The translations under genes were made by a program, and so were the position numbers. This document shows, piece by piece, positions 1 through 9,500 of a stretch of DNA of 64,000 bases. Source of the DNA: Pseudorasbora parva (Eukaryota > Chordata > Actinopteri > Cypriniformes > Gobionidae). The stretch spans positions 40,288,653 to 40,352,652 of the forward strand of contig NC_090172.1 of the NCBI RefSeq assembly GCF_024679245.1, written 5' to 3'. The number at the start of each line of letters is the position of its first letter. The first letter of the stretch is position 1. A model generated the notes under the pieces. It worked only from the letters and a program-made list of their open reading frames with translations. It did not search any database and was not told the origin of the DNA.

Positions 1-85
1 CTCCATTTCAAAGCGTACAGCTTCCTTGTGGACGGAGCTCTGGAGTGTAGGATGGTCTCTACGACCTCGGCCGAGAGACCTTCCT

Positions 86-2040
86 CTATGAGCCTAGCCC
101 CCTCAGAGGCCAGGCCCACAGTTTCCACATCTCCGGGCGTGGGTGCAGGAATCTCCCGCCCGCCTGAGAGAGTAGATCCCTCCTGGTCGGAATCTCCATC
201 GGAGAGCCTTCCAGGAGAGATATCAGGTCCGAAAACCATACTCGGGTCGGCCAGTTCGGAGCCACTAGAAGTACCTGGGCTCCGTCCCGGCGTACGCTCT
301 CCAGAACTCCTGGAAGCAGGACAATCGGGGGGAAGGCGTACAGAGGCAGCCTCGGCCACTCCTGTACCATGGCATCCAGCCCCAGCGGGGCCGGATGGGT
401 CAGAGAAAACCACTGCGGGTAGTGGGAATTCTCCGCCGAAGCAAATAGGTCTATTTCTGCTTTCCCATAAACCTTCCAAAGGAGCTCCACCACCTCTGGG
501 TGGAGTCTCCATTCCCCGGGCCTCGGCCCCTGTCTCGACAGGCTGTCTGCTTCCTGATTCAGGGCCCCCGGGATATATACTGCCCTGATTGACAGCAATT
601 TCCCTTGGGCCCACAGGAGGATCCGATGTGCCAATTTGTCCAACGGACGAGACCTCAGACCCCCCTGGTGATTTATATAGGCGACCACGGACGTGTTGTC
701 TGTCCTGACTAGTACGTGGTGGCCCCTGAGGTCGGGCAGGAACTGTTTCAATGCAAGAAACACTGCGAGCATCTCTAGCCGATTTATGTGCCAGTGCCGC
801 TGATGTTCCTGCCATAGACCCTGGGACGAGCGACCACTCATGGTCGCCCCCCAGCCCGTGAGAGAGGCATCTGTCGTTAGCGTTACGCGACGAACATGAG
901 CCCCCAACACGGGACCCTGAGATAAAAACCCCGGGTTTTTCCACATGACCAGAGCACGTAGGCATCGCCGCGTGACTTTGATCGTGCGGAGCGGGTTTCC
1001 CCTCGGGGAGAACCCTTTTGTTTTGAGCCACCACTGCAGTGGCCTCATGTACAGTAGGCCAAAAGGTATCACGTTGGACGCTGCTGCCATGAGACCTAAC
1101 AGTTTCTGGAACTGTTTCACAGTGACGGCTCGGCCTAGCTTCTGCTCTTTGACGGCTGCCAGGATCGATGCTATGCGTGTTGGCGATAATTGCGCCCGCA
1201 TAATTACAGAATCCCAGTTCACACCTAGAAAAGTGGTTCTCTGAGCCGGAGAAAGCACACTCTTCTTGGCGTTCAGCCTCAACCCCAGCTTCGACATATG
1301 GGCGAGAACAGCATCTCGATGCTGAACCGCCATCTGCTCTGTATTCGCTAGAATCAGCCAGTCGTCGATATAGTTCAGAATGCGGATGCCCTGCAGACGC
1401 AGCGGCGCCAGAGCTGCATCCACACACTTTGTGAACGTGCGGGGTGACAGTGCTAGACCGAAGGGAAGTACACGATATTGGTATGCCTCTCCCCCGAAGG
1501 CAAACCTCAGGAACTTCCTGTGATGTGGAAGGATGGAGACATGAAAATACGCATCTTTGAGGTCTATGGTGACAAACCAATCCTCCGACTTGATCTGCGA
1601 TACAATCTGTCTGAGTGTAAGCATCTTGAATTTGAGCTTGGCCACCGAGCGATTCAATAGCCGCAGATCTAATATCGGCGTAAGCCCCCATCCTTCTTCG
1701 GCACGATGAAGTAACGGCTGTAAAAGCCAGACTCCCTGCTGGAAGGGGGAACCCTCTCTATAGCCCCTTTTTGCAGGAGTGTCTCTACTTCCTGTGCCAT
1801 TACCAGAGCCTGCTCCGGGCCCACCTCTGTAGGTAGGACACCGCAGAAAGGAGGTGGCCGACTTCTGAATTGAATGGCGTACCCCTTTTCTATTATCTGC
1901 AGGACCCAATGAGATATATTTGATAGACGTTTCCACTCGTCTAGAAAGTCTACTAAGGGAACCAGCCTCTCGAGGCTGGCCTCTGGTGTATTTTGAGCAA
2001 CAAGCACAGTGCCCTGAAGCGGCGGACCGGCAGGGAACAA
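86..2040 (-). pseudogene. DIRS reverse transcriptase / RNase H ORF with one frameshift
   Basis: Reverse transcriptase and RNase H of the DIRS element. The N-terminal part is read in one frame from a Met at 2040 and ends at a stop around 1669-1671, just after the PKKDGGL motif. The rest is read in a second frame down to the stop at 86, starting at PILDLRLLN. A single-base indel near 1684 therefore separates the two parts. Visible motifs on the second frame are IDLKDAYFHV and the polymerase box YIDDW (about 1360-1372), then RNase H motifs TDASLTGWGA (about 845-885), RTDNTSVVAYI (about 680-715) and NQEADSLSR (about 535-560), and a C-terminal tail containing DLFAS. The longer open frame up to 2218 is a shadow frame upstream of the break. 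It lies downstream of the gag-like ORF. Confidence 0.85.
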
Positions 2041-2243
2041 CTGACTTGACTGCTCGGGGGCCCCCCGAAGGGGGTGCGGACCACCCTCGGGTGGCCCGCG
2101 GAGATCGACTGCGCCCCGGCATTGCGGCGGGGTTGGCAGCGCGGCCCCCCTGAGGGTGCCGTAGGGAAACGGGTACCGTTGGCAGGGGTAAACACCGTTT
2201 CCCTACGGGGGGAACCACCCTCGGCGTCCTGACGCTTCTGGCG

Positions 2244-3722
2244 TCAGGAACGCTTCGACGAGGCCTTCTTGGCGATCAGGACTGTCCGCAGATCAGCCCT
2301 GCCCCTCGAAGGCCTCGTCTGAGAGCGCCGCCCCTCGTCCCCGCGCTGAGGGGGAGCTCGGGCAGCGACGCTCTGCTTTTGCTGAGCCCTGTGTGAGGAG
2401 CTCGTACTCGGTTTGGGCTGCTTGGTGTTATCAGCAGCAGCCCCAGGGACCTGGACCCGGAGAGGGAGAAACTGCTTGAGCGCCGCAGCTTGCTTTTTCG
2501 ACTCCTGGAACCTCTCGGTGACAGAGTGGACTGCGTCACCGAAGAGGCCTCCAGGAGAAAGCGGCGCATCAAGCAGAAAGGCTTTCTCCCTCTCCTTGAT
2601 GTCTGTGGGGTTCAACCATAAATGTCTCTCCGTGGCCACCAATGCTGCCATGGAGCGGCCAACACATCTGGCCGTCTCCTTGGTGGCCCGGAGAGCTAAA
2701 TCAGCTGATGTTCTAAATTCAGCGACAATATCTCCCCCCACAACATCGCTACCGTCCAGATCCCTCAGCAGGTCAGCCTGATATGCCTGCACGATAGCCA
2801 TCGTGTGCAGGCATGCAGCTGCCTGACCCGCTGCCAAGTACGCTTTACCCACCAACGCCGACGTTGTTTTTAAAGGTCTGGTGGGTAAAGTCGGGGCCTT
2901 AAGGGACGATGCCGATGAAGGCGAGAGATGGCTCGCAAGCGTCTCTTCGATCTTTGGCATCGCCCCATAACCATACTGTTTCAGCCCGCTGATGTTGCTG
3001 TAGACCGAAGTCTGCGGGCTGAAAACACGATATGATGCCGGTCTCCTCCATGATCTTGCCACCTCGGTGTGCAAGTCATGGAAGAACGGCAGGCCCCGCC
3101 GCTGAGGTTCTGAAGCGCGAGATGGCAGGAATCGTTCGTCTAGCTTACTATGACGTTTTCTTCCTGCCTCAGATCTTTCAGTGGGCCAGTCGATGTTTAA
3201 TCTGGCCACTGCTCGCGTCAAAACCTCAACTAGCTCCTCACTAGCAGGGGACTGAAGTGGCGAGTCTTCAGTCTCGATGCTTTCAACGTCCACCTCCTCA
3301 GAGCTGGACAGATGAAGCACCGGCGACTCTCTCGGGGGGGAAGAAACCGCCATGCGTGCTTCCATGCCCCGAGAAGAGCCGCTGGATGGAGCAGGTGAGG
3401 GCAGAGATAAGGCAGCGCCCGTCTCTAACCCCTCTGCAACATCCAATTGTGATCCCCACGACTGCAGCCTTCGCTCCGCCTCGGCGGCAGCGGGACCAGA
3501 GCCGCGGGGAACACGAGCCGAGGCACCCTCCTCAAAGAGTGCCCGGCGGGAGCGCAGCGTTCTCAATGGCAATCGCTCACAGTGCTCGCAAGCAGCCCCC
3601 TCGAGGGCTGCCTGGGCATGCTGCGCTCCCAAGCAGGCTACACAAAGAGAGTGTGTATCCCCGCTCGTGATGTAGCGTGGGCAGGGATGAACACACCTCT
3701 TAAAACTGCTTTCACTCGCCAT
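2244..3722 (-). CDS. DIRS gag-like ORF1 protein
   Basis: First ORF of the DIRS element, about 492 codons from the Met at 3722 (MASESSFKRC); the frame stays open to 3833, but the inner Met fits better because upstream sequence is the leader. The N-terminus is cysteine-rich (C-x3-C, then C-x2-C in LCVACLG, then C-x2-C in CEHCERLP), which could bind a metal. A long Ser/Glu/Pro-rich low-complexity middle (SSSEEVDVESIETED) is followed by an Ala-rich helical region (about residues 300-430) and a basic Gln/Lys/Arg-rich tail, a layout suited to a nucleic-acid-binding structural protein. No in-frame stop or obvious damage is seen. Assignment as gag rests on position upstream of RT and on similarity, from memory, to ORF1 of fish DIRS elements. 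Confidence 0.72.
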   Translation of the reverse strand: MASESSFKRCVHPCPRYITSGDTHSLCVACLGAQHAQAALEGAACEHCERLPLRTLRSRRALFEEGASARVPRGSGPAAAEAERRLQSWGSQLDVAEGLETGAALSLPSPAPSSGSSRGMEARMAVSSPPRESPVLHLSSSEEVDVESIETEDSPLQSPASEELVEVLTRAVARLNIDWPTERSEAGRKRHSKLDERFLPSRASEPQRRGLPFFHDLHTEVARSWRRPASYRVFSPQTSVYSNISGLKQYGYGAMPKIEETLASHLSPSSASSLKAPTLPTRPLKTTSALVGKAYLAAGQAAACLHTMAIVQAYQADLLRDLDGSDVVGGDIVAEFRTSADLALRATKETARCVGRSMAALVATERHLWLNPTDIKEREKAFLLDAPLSPGGLFGDAVHSVTERFQESKKQAAALKQFLPLRVQVPGAAADNTKQPKPSTSSSHRAQQKQSVAARAPPQRGDEGRRSQTRPSRGRADLRTVLIAKKASSKRS

Positions 3723-3894
3723 ATTCACTCTATCTATTTTATTTTCTCTTTGTTTGTTAATATATACTGAAATATTTAACAAAAGGGTGGAAAATCTCTG
3801 ATATAGACAGACAAAAACACCAAATAGACACACAGGTTCACACAGATCGCTTGCTGAAGGCTCAGAAGCTAGTTCCTGTTTGTTTTCGCGGGCG

Positions 3895-3901
3895 TTTTAT
3901 A
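3895..3901 (-). promoter_or_regulatory. TATA box of the DIRS element
   Basis: On the minus strand the sequence reads AGCTATAAAACGCCCGCG, an excellent TATA box about 175 bp upstream of the gag-like Met at 3722. Transcription would be expected to start about 25-30 bp further on, near 3865-3870. Position and orientation fit the element's own promoter. Confidence 0.6.
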
Positions 3902-3913
3902 GCTTCCGGTCGA

Positions 3914-3921
3914 TGACGTCA
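3914..3921. promoter_or_regulatory. CRE palindrome TGACGTCA
   Basis: Perfect 8-bp cAMP response element, TGACGTCA, lying 12 bp upstream (minus-strand sense) of the TATA box in the DIRS terminal region. Such full CREs bind CREB/ATF proteins. Its spacing to the TATA box makes it a plausible activator site of the retrotransposon. Function is inferred. Confidence 0.5.
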
Positions 3922-5159
3922 TCACGCCGACGATCGATCTTTTTTCCGATGGAATGGTTCTACAGGCGCTTCACGACGCATTAACGCAGAGGCGTTCTCA
4001 CAGCGTTTCGACGCAGCTCGAGTTCCCCGAAAGGGAACATCTGTTCCACTGTATGGTCCCATGGCCAAAGCCTAGCTTCCTACCAAAACGATGTGGGTTC
4101 TAGTCAGGATGTCACGTGGATTGGAGTCTGTTTTTTGAAACCTTTGATTGTTATTAGAGGATGCTGTAGGTACGCCAGACTTATTTGTTTACTCACAGGT
4201 CTGTTTTGCAGTTGCATGAAAGTGAGACCTTTTTGGAAAAAAATTAAATGTTATTGAAAGATTATTTAGTGAGGCCAGTAGAGTGTTTTCAAACTAGCAG
4301 AATATGTGGGAGAGATTTGCTATAGTTTGAATACACTGTAATGCAATACAGGTGGTAGCTCATTCTGAGGGGCATTTTGAGCCCCTCAGAATTTGCTGCC
4401 TTTCCATATGGACCGTTTTATCAAGCTACAAAACATCTGTTCCACTGTATGGTCCCATGGCCAAAGCCTAGCTTCCTACCAAAACGATGTGGGTTTAAGC
4501 CAGGATGTAACTTGAATTTTTAACGTTTTTTTGAAACACTAAATTTTTATTAGAGAATGTTTTAGGTAGGCCAGGCTTAGTAGTTTACTCACAAGTATGT
4601 AGAGTTACATGAAAATGAGGCATTTTTGGAAAAAAAATTGATTGCTATTGAAAGATTATTTATTGAGGCCAGTTGGGTGTTTTCAAACTAGCAGAATATA
4701 TGGAAGAGAGTTGCTATAGTTTGAATACGCTGTAATGCAATACAGGTGGTAGCTCATTCTGAGGGGCATTTTGAGGCCCTCAGAATTTGCTGCCTTTCCA
4801 TATGGACCGTTTTATCAAGCAACAAAACATCTCTTCTACTGTAGGGTCCCATGGCCAATGCCTAGCTTCCTACCAAAACTCTGTGGGTTCTAGCCAGAAT
4901 ATCACGTGGATTGGAGTCTGTTTTTTGAAACCCTTGATTGTTATTAGAGGATGCTGTACGCCAGACTTATTTGTTTACTCACAGGTCTGTATTGCAGTTG
5001 CATGAAAGTGAGACCTTTTTGGAAAAAAATTGATTGTTATTGAAAGATTATTTAGTGAGGCCAGTAGGGTGTTTTCAAACTAGCAGAATATGTGGGAGAG
5101 AGTTGCTATAGTTTGAATACACTGTATTGCAATATAGGTGGTAGCTCATTCTGAGGGGC

Positions 5160-5290
5160 ATTATGAGCCGCTCAGAATTTGCTTCCTTTACTTATGGACT
5201 GTTTTTTCAAGCCAGAACACGTCTGTTCTACTGTAGCTTTCCATGACCAAAGCCTAGCTTCCCACCGAAACTGTGTGGGTTCTAGCCAGG
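5160..5290. repeat. C-type monomer segment
   Basis: Divergent monomer form: the stretch around 5185-5275 reads TTATGGACTGTTTTTTCAAG followed by CCAGAACACGTC and TAGCTTTCCATGACC where other units have TATGGACCGTTTTATCAAGC. The same form recurs at about 24090-24210, 39812-39940, 41113-41250 and 42300-42440. It is clustered towards the right end of the array, with single copies at 5.2 and 24.1 kb. Confidence 0.8.
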
Positions 5291-5539
5291 ATGTCACGTG
5301 GATTGGAGTCTGTTTTTTGAAACCCTCGATTGTTATTAGAGGATGCTGTACGCCAGACTTATTTGTTTACTCACAGGTCTGTATTGCAGTTGCATGAAAG
5401 TGAGACCTTTTTGGAAAAAAATTGATTGTTATTGAAAGATTATTTAGTGAGGCCAGTAGGGTGTTTTCAAACTAGCAGAATATGTGGGAGAGATTTGCTA
5501 TAGTTTGAATACACTGTAATGCAATACAGGTGGTAGCTC

Positions 5540-5570
5540 ATTCTGAGGGGCATTTTGAGCCCCTCAGAAT
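5540..5570. repeat. 12-bp dyad present in each monomer (example)
   Basis: ATTCTGAGGGGC (5540-5551) and GCCCCTCAGAAT (5559-5570) are perfect inverted repeats around a 7-nt spacer. The same hairpin-capable motif recurs in nearly every unit of the array, just before the TTTGCTGCC landmark. It is decayed in C-type units (GCCTCTCAGAAT at about 24096) and missing its right arm in the truncated unit at 30790. Confidence 0.9.
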
Positions 5571-6594
5571 TTGCTGCCTTTCCATATGGACCGTTTTACC
5601 AAGCTACAAAACATCTGTTCTACTGTAGGGTCCTATGGCCAAAGCCTAGCTTCCTACCAAAACGATGTGGGTTCTAGCCAGGATATCACGTGGATTGGAG
5701 TCTGTTTTTTGAAACCCTCGATTGTTATTAGAGGATGCTGTACGCCAGACTTATTTGTTTACTCACAGGTCTGTATTGCAGTTGCATGAAAGTGAGACCT
5801 TTTTGGAAAAAAATTCATTGTTATTGAAAGATTATTTATTGAGGCCAGTAGAGTGTTTTCAAACTAGCTGAATATGTGGGAGAGATTGGCTATAGTTTGA
5901 ATACACTGTAATGCAATACAGTGGGTAGCTCATTCTGAGGGGCATTTTGAGCCCCTCAGAATTTGCTGCCTTTCCATATGGACCGTTTTATCAAGCAACA
6001 AAACATCTGTTCTACTGTACGGTCCCATGGCCAATGCCTAGCTTCCTACCAAAACTCTGTGGGTTCTAGCCAGGATATCACATGGATTGGAGTCTGTTTT
6101 TTGAAACCCTCGATTGTTATTAGAGGATGCTGTACGCCAGACTTATTTGTTTACTCACAGGTCTGTATTGCAGTTGCATGAAAGTGAGACCTTTTTGGAA
6201 AAAAATTGATTGTTATTGAAAGATTATTTAGTGAGGCCAGTAGGGTGTTTTCAAACTAGCAGACTATGTGGGAGAGAGTTGCTATAGTTTAAATACACTG
6301 TAATGCAATACAGATGGTAGCTCATTCTGAGGGGCATTTTGAGCCCCTCAGAATTTGCTGCCTTTCCATATGGACCGTTTTATCAAGCAACAAAACATCT
6401 CTTCTACTGTAGGGTCCCATGGCCAATGCCTAGCTTCTTACCAAAACTCTGTGGGTTCTAGCCAGGATATCACGTGGATTGGAGTCTGTTTTTTGAAACC
6501 CTCGATTGTTATTAGAGGATGCTGTACGCCAGACTTATTTGTTTACTCACAGGTCTGTATTGCAGTTGCATGAAAGTGAGACCTTTTTGGAAAA

Positions 6595-9500
6595 AAATTC
6601 ATTGTTATTGAAAGATTATTTATTGAGGCCAGTAGAGTGTTTTCAAACTAGCTGAATATGTGGGAGAGATTGGCTATAGTTTGAATACACTGTAATGCAA
6701 TACAGTGGGTAGCTCATTCTGAGGGGCATTTTGAGCCCCTCAGAATTTGCTGCCTTTCCATATGGACCGTTTTATCAAGCAACAAAACATCTGTTCTACT
6801 GTACGGTCCCATGGCCAATGCCTATCTTCCTACCAAAACTCTGTGGGTTCTAGCCAGGATATCACGTGGATTGGAGTCTGTTTTTTGAAACCCTCGATTG
6901 TTATTAGAGGATGCTGTACGCCAGACTTATTTGTTTACTCACAGGTCTGTATTGCAGTTGCATGAAAGTGAGACCTTTTTGGAAAAAAATTGATTGTTAT
7001 TGAAAGATTATTTAGTGAGGCCAGTAGGGTGTTTTCAAACTAGCAGAATATGTGGGAGAGAGTTGCTATAGTTTAAATACACTGTAATGCAATACAGATG
7101 GTAGCTCATTCTGAGGGGCATTTTGAGCCCCTCAGAATTTGCTGCCTTTCCATATGGACCGTTTTATCAAGCTACAGTACATCTGTTCTACTGTAGGGTC
7201 CCATGGCCAAAGCCTAGCTTCCTACCAAAACGATGTGGGTTCTAGCCCGGATGTAACTTGAATTTTTAACGTTTTTTTTGAAACACTAAATTTTTATTAG
7301 AGGATGTTTTAGGTAGGCCAGGCTTAGTAGTTTACTCACAAGTATGTAGAGTTACATGAAAATGAGGCATTTTTGGAAAAAAATTTATTGCTATTGAAAG
7401 ATTATTTATTGAGGCCAGTTGGGTGTTTTCAAACTAGCAGAATATATGGAAGAGAGTTGCTATAGTTTGAATACGCTGTAATGCAATACAGGTGGTAGCT
7501 CATTCTGAGGGGCATTTTGAGCCCCTCAGAATTTGCTGCCTTTCCATATGGACCATTTTATCAAGCAACAACACATCTGTTCTACTGTAGGGTCCCATGG
7601 CCAATGCCTAGCTTCCTACCAAAACTCTGTGGGTTCTAGTCAGGATGTCACGTGGATTGGAGTCTGTTTTTTGAAACCCTCGATTGTTATTAGAGGATGC
7701 TGTAGGTACGCCAGACTTATTTGTTTACTCACAGGTCTGTTTTGCAGTTGCATGAAAGTGAGACCTTTTTGGGGAAAAAATGATTGTTATTGAAAGATTA
7801 TTTAGTGAGGCCAGTAGGGTGTTTTCAAACTAGCGGAATATGTGGGAGAGATTGGCTATAGTTTGAATACACTGTAATGCAATACAGTGGGTAGCTCATT
7901 CTGAGGGGCATTTTGAGCCCCTCAGAATTTGCTGCCTTTCCATATGGACCGTTTTATCAAGCTACAAAACATCTGTTCTACTGTAGGGTCCCATGGCCAA
8001 AGCCTTGCTTCCTACCAAAACGATGTGGGTTCTAGCCAGGATGTAACTTGAATTTTTAACGTTTTTTTGAAACAATAAATATTTATTAGAGGATGTTTTA
8101 GGTAGGCCAGGCTTAGTAGTTTACTCACAAGTATGTAGAGTTACATGAAAATAAGGCATTTTTGGAAAAAAATTGATTGCTATTGAAAGATTATTTATTG
8201 AGGCCAGTTGGGTGTTTTCAAAATAGCAGAATATATGGAAGAGAGTTGCTATAGTTTGAATACGCTGTAATGCAATACAGGTGGTAGCTCATTCTGAGGG
8301 GAATTTTGAGCCCCTCAGAATTTGCTGCCTTTCCATATGGACCGTTTTATCAAGCAACAAAACATCTCTTCTACTGTAGGGTCCCATGGCCAATGCCTAG
8401 CTTCTTACCAAAACTCTGTGGGTTCTAGTCAGGATGTCACGTGGATTGGAGTCTGTTTTTTTGAAACCCTCGATTGTTATTAGAGGATGCTGTAGGTACG
8501 CCAGACTTATTTGTTTACTCACAGGTCTGTTTTGCAGTTGCATGAAAGTGAGACCTTTTTGGAAAAAAATTGATTGTTATTAAAAGATTATTTAGTGAGG
8601 CCAGTAGAGTGTTTTCAAACTAGCAGAATATGTGGGAGAGATGTGCTATAGTTTGAATACACTGTAATGCAATACAGTGGGTAGCTCATTCTGAGGGGCA
8701 TTTTGAGCCCCTCAGAATTTGCTGCCTTTCCATATGGACCGTTTTATCAAGCAACAAAATATCTCTTCTACTGTAGGGTCCCATGGCCAATGCCTAGCTT
8801 CCTACCAAAACTCTGTGGGTTCTAGTCAGGATATCACGTGGATTGGAGTCTGTTTTTTTTTTGAAACCCTTGATTGTTATTAGAGGATGCTGTAGGTACG
8901 CCAGGCTTAGTAGTTTACTCACAAGTATGTAGAGTTACATGAAAATGAGGCATTTTTGGAAAAATATATTGCTATTGAAAGATTATTTTTTGAGGCCAGT
9001 TGGGTGTTTTCAAACTAGCAGAATATATGGAAGAGAGTTGCTATAGTTTGAATACGCTGTACTGCAATACAGGTGGTAGCTCATTCTGAGGGGAATTTTG
9101 AGCCCCTCAGAATTTGCTGCCTTTCCATATGGACCGTTTTATCAAGCAACAAAAAATCTCTTCTACTGTAGGGTCCCATGGCCAATGCCTAGCTTCCTAC
9201 CAAAACTCTGTGGGTTCTAGTCAGGATGTCACGTGGATTGGAGTCTGTTTTTTTTTGAAACCCTTGATTGTTATTAGAGGATGCTGTAGGTACGCCAGAC
9301 TTATTTGTTTACTCACAGGTCTGTATTGCAGTTTCATGAAAGTGAGACCTTTTTGGAAAAAAATTGATTGTTATTGAAAGATTATTTATTGAGGCCAGTA
9401 GAGTGTTTTCAAACTAGCTGAATATGTGGGAGAGATTGGCTATAGTTTGAATACACTGTAATGCAATACAGTGGGTAGCTCATTCTGAGGGGCATTTTGA

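Larger units (their letters stand above)
1..4041 (-). mobile_element. DIRS1-like tyrosine-recombinase retrotransposon, partial
   Basis: Minus-strand element whose outer terminal repeat abuts the satellite near 4041 and whose 3' part lies beyond the left edge. In element order it has a terminal region with promoter signals (about 3840-4041), a gag-like ORF (3722-2244), and an RT/RNase H ORF ending at 86. The order gag, RT, RNase H, then a C-terminal segment resembling the methylase-like tail (residues AEIDLFASAENSHYPQW) is that of vertebrate DIRS1 elements. The tyrosine recombinase expected in the family is not seen; it would lie left of position 1 or in an overlapping frame. The tip near 4020-4041 (CGAGTTCCCCGAAAGGGAAC) matches my memory of fish DIRS ends. 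The copy looks recent because both ORFs are nearly intact, but the RT ORF has one frame break, so this copy is probably not autonomous. Confidence 0.88.

Noticed and set aside
28..588. 186-codon plus-strand ORF
   Set aside because: It is the antisense shadow of the DIRS RT/RNase H ORF and has low-complexity Ser/Pro composition.
2413..3675. Plus-strand ORFs of 70-137 codons opposite the gag-like ORF
   Set aside because: GC-rich antisense shadows of the minus-strand gag-like frame.
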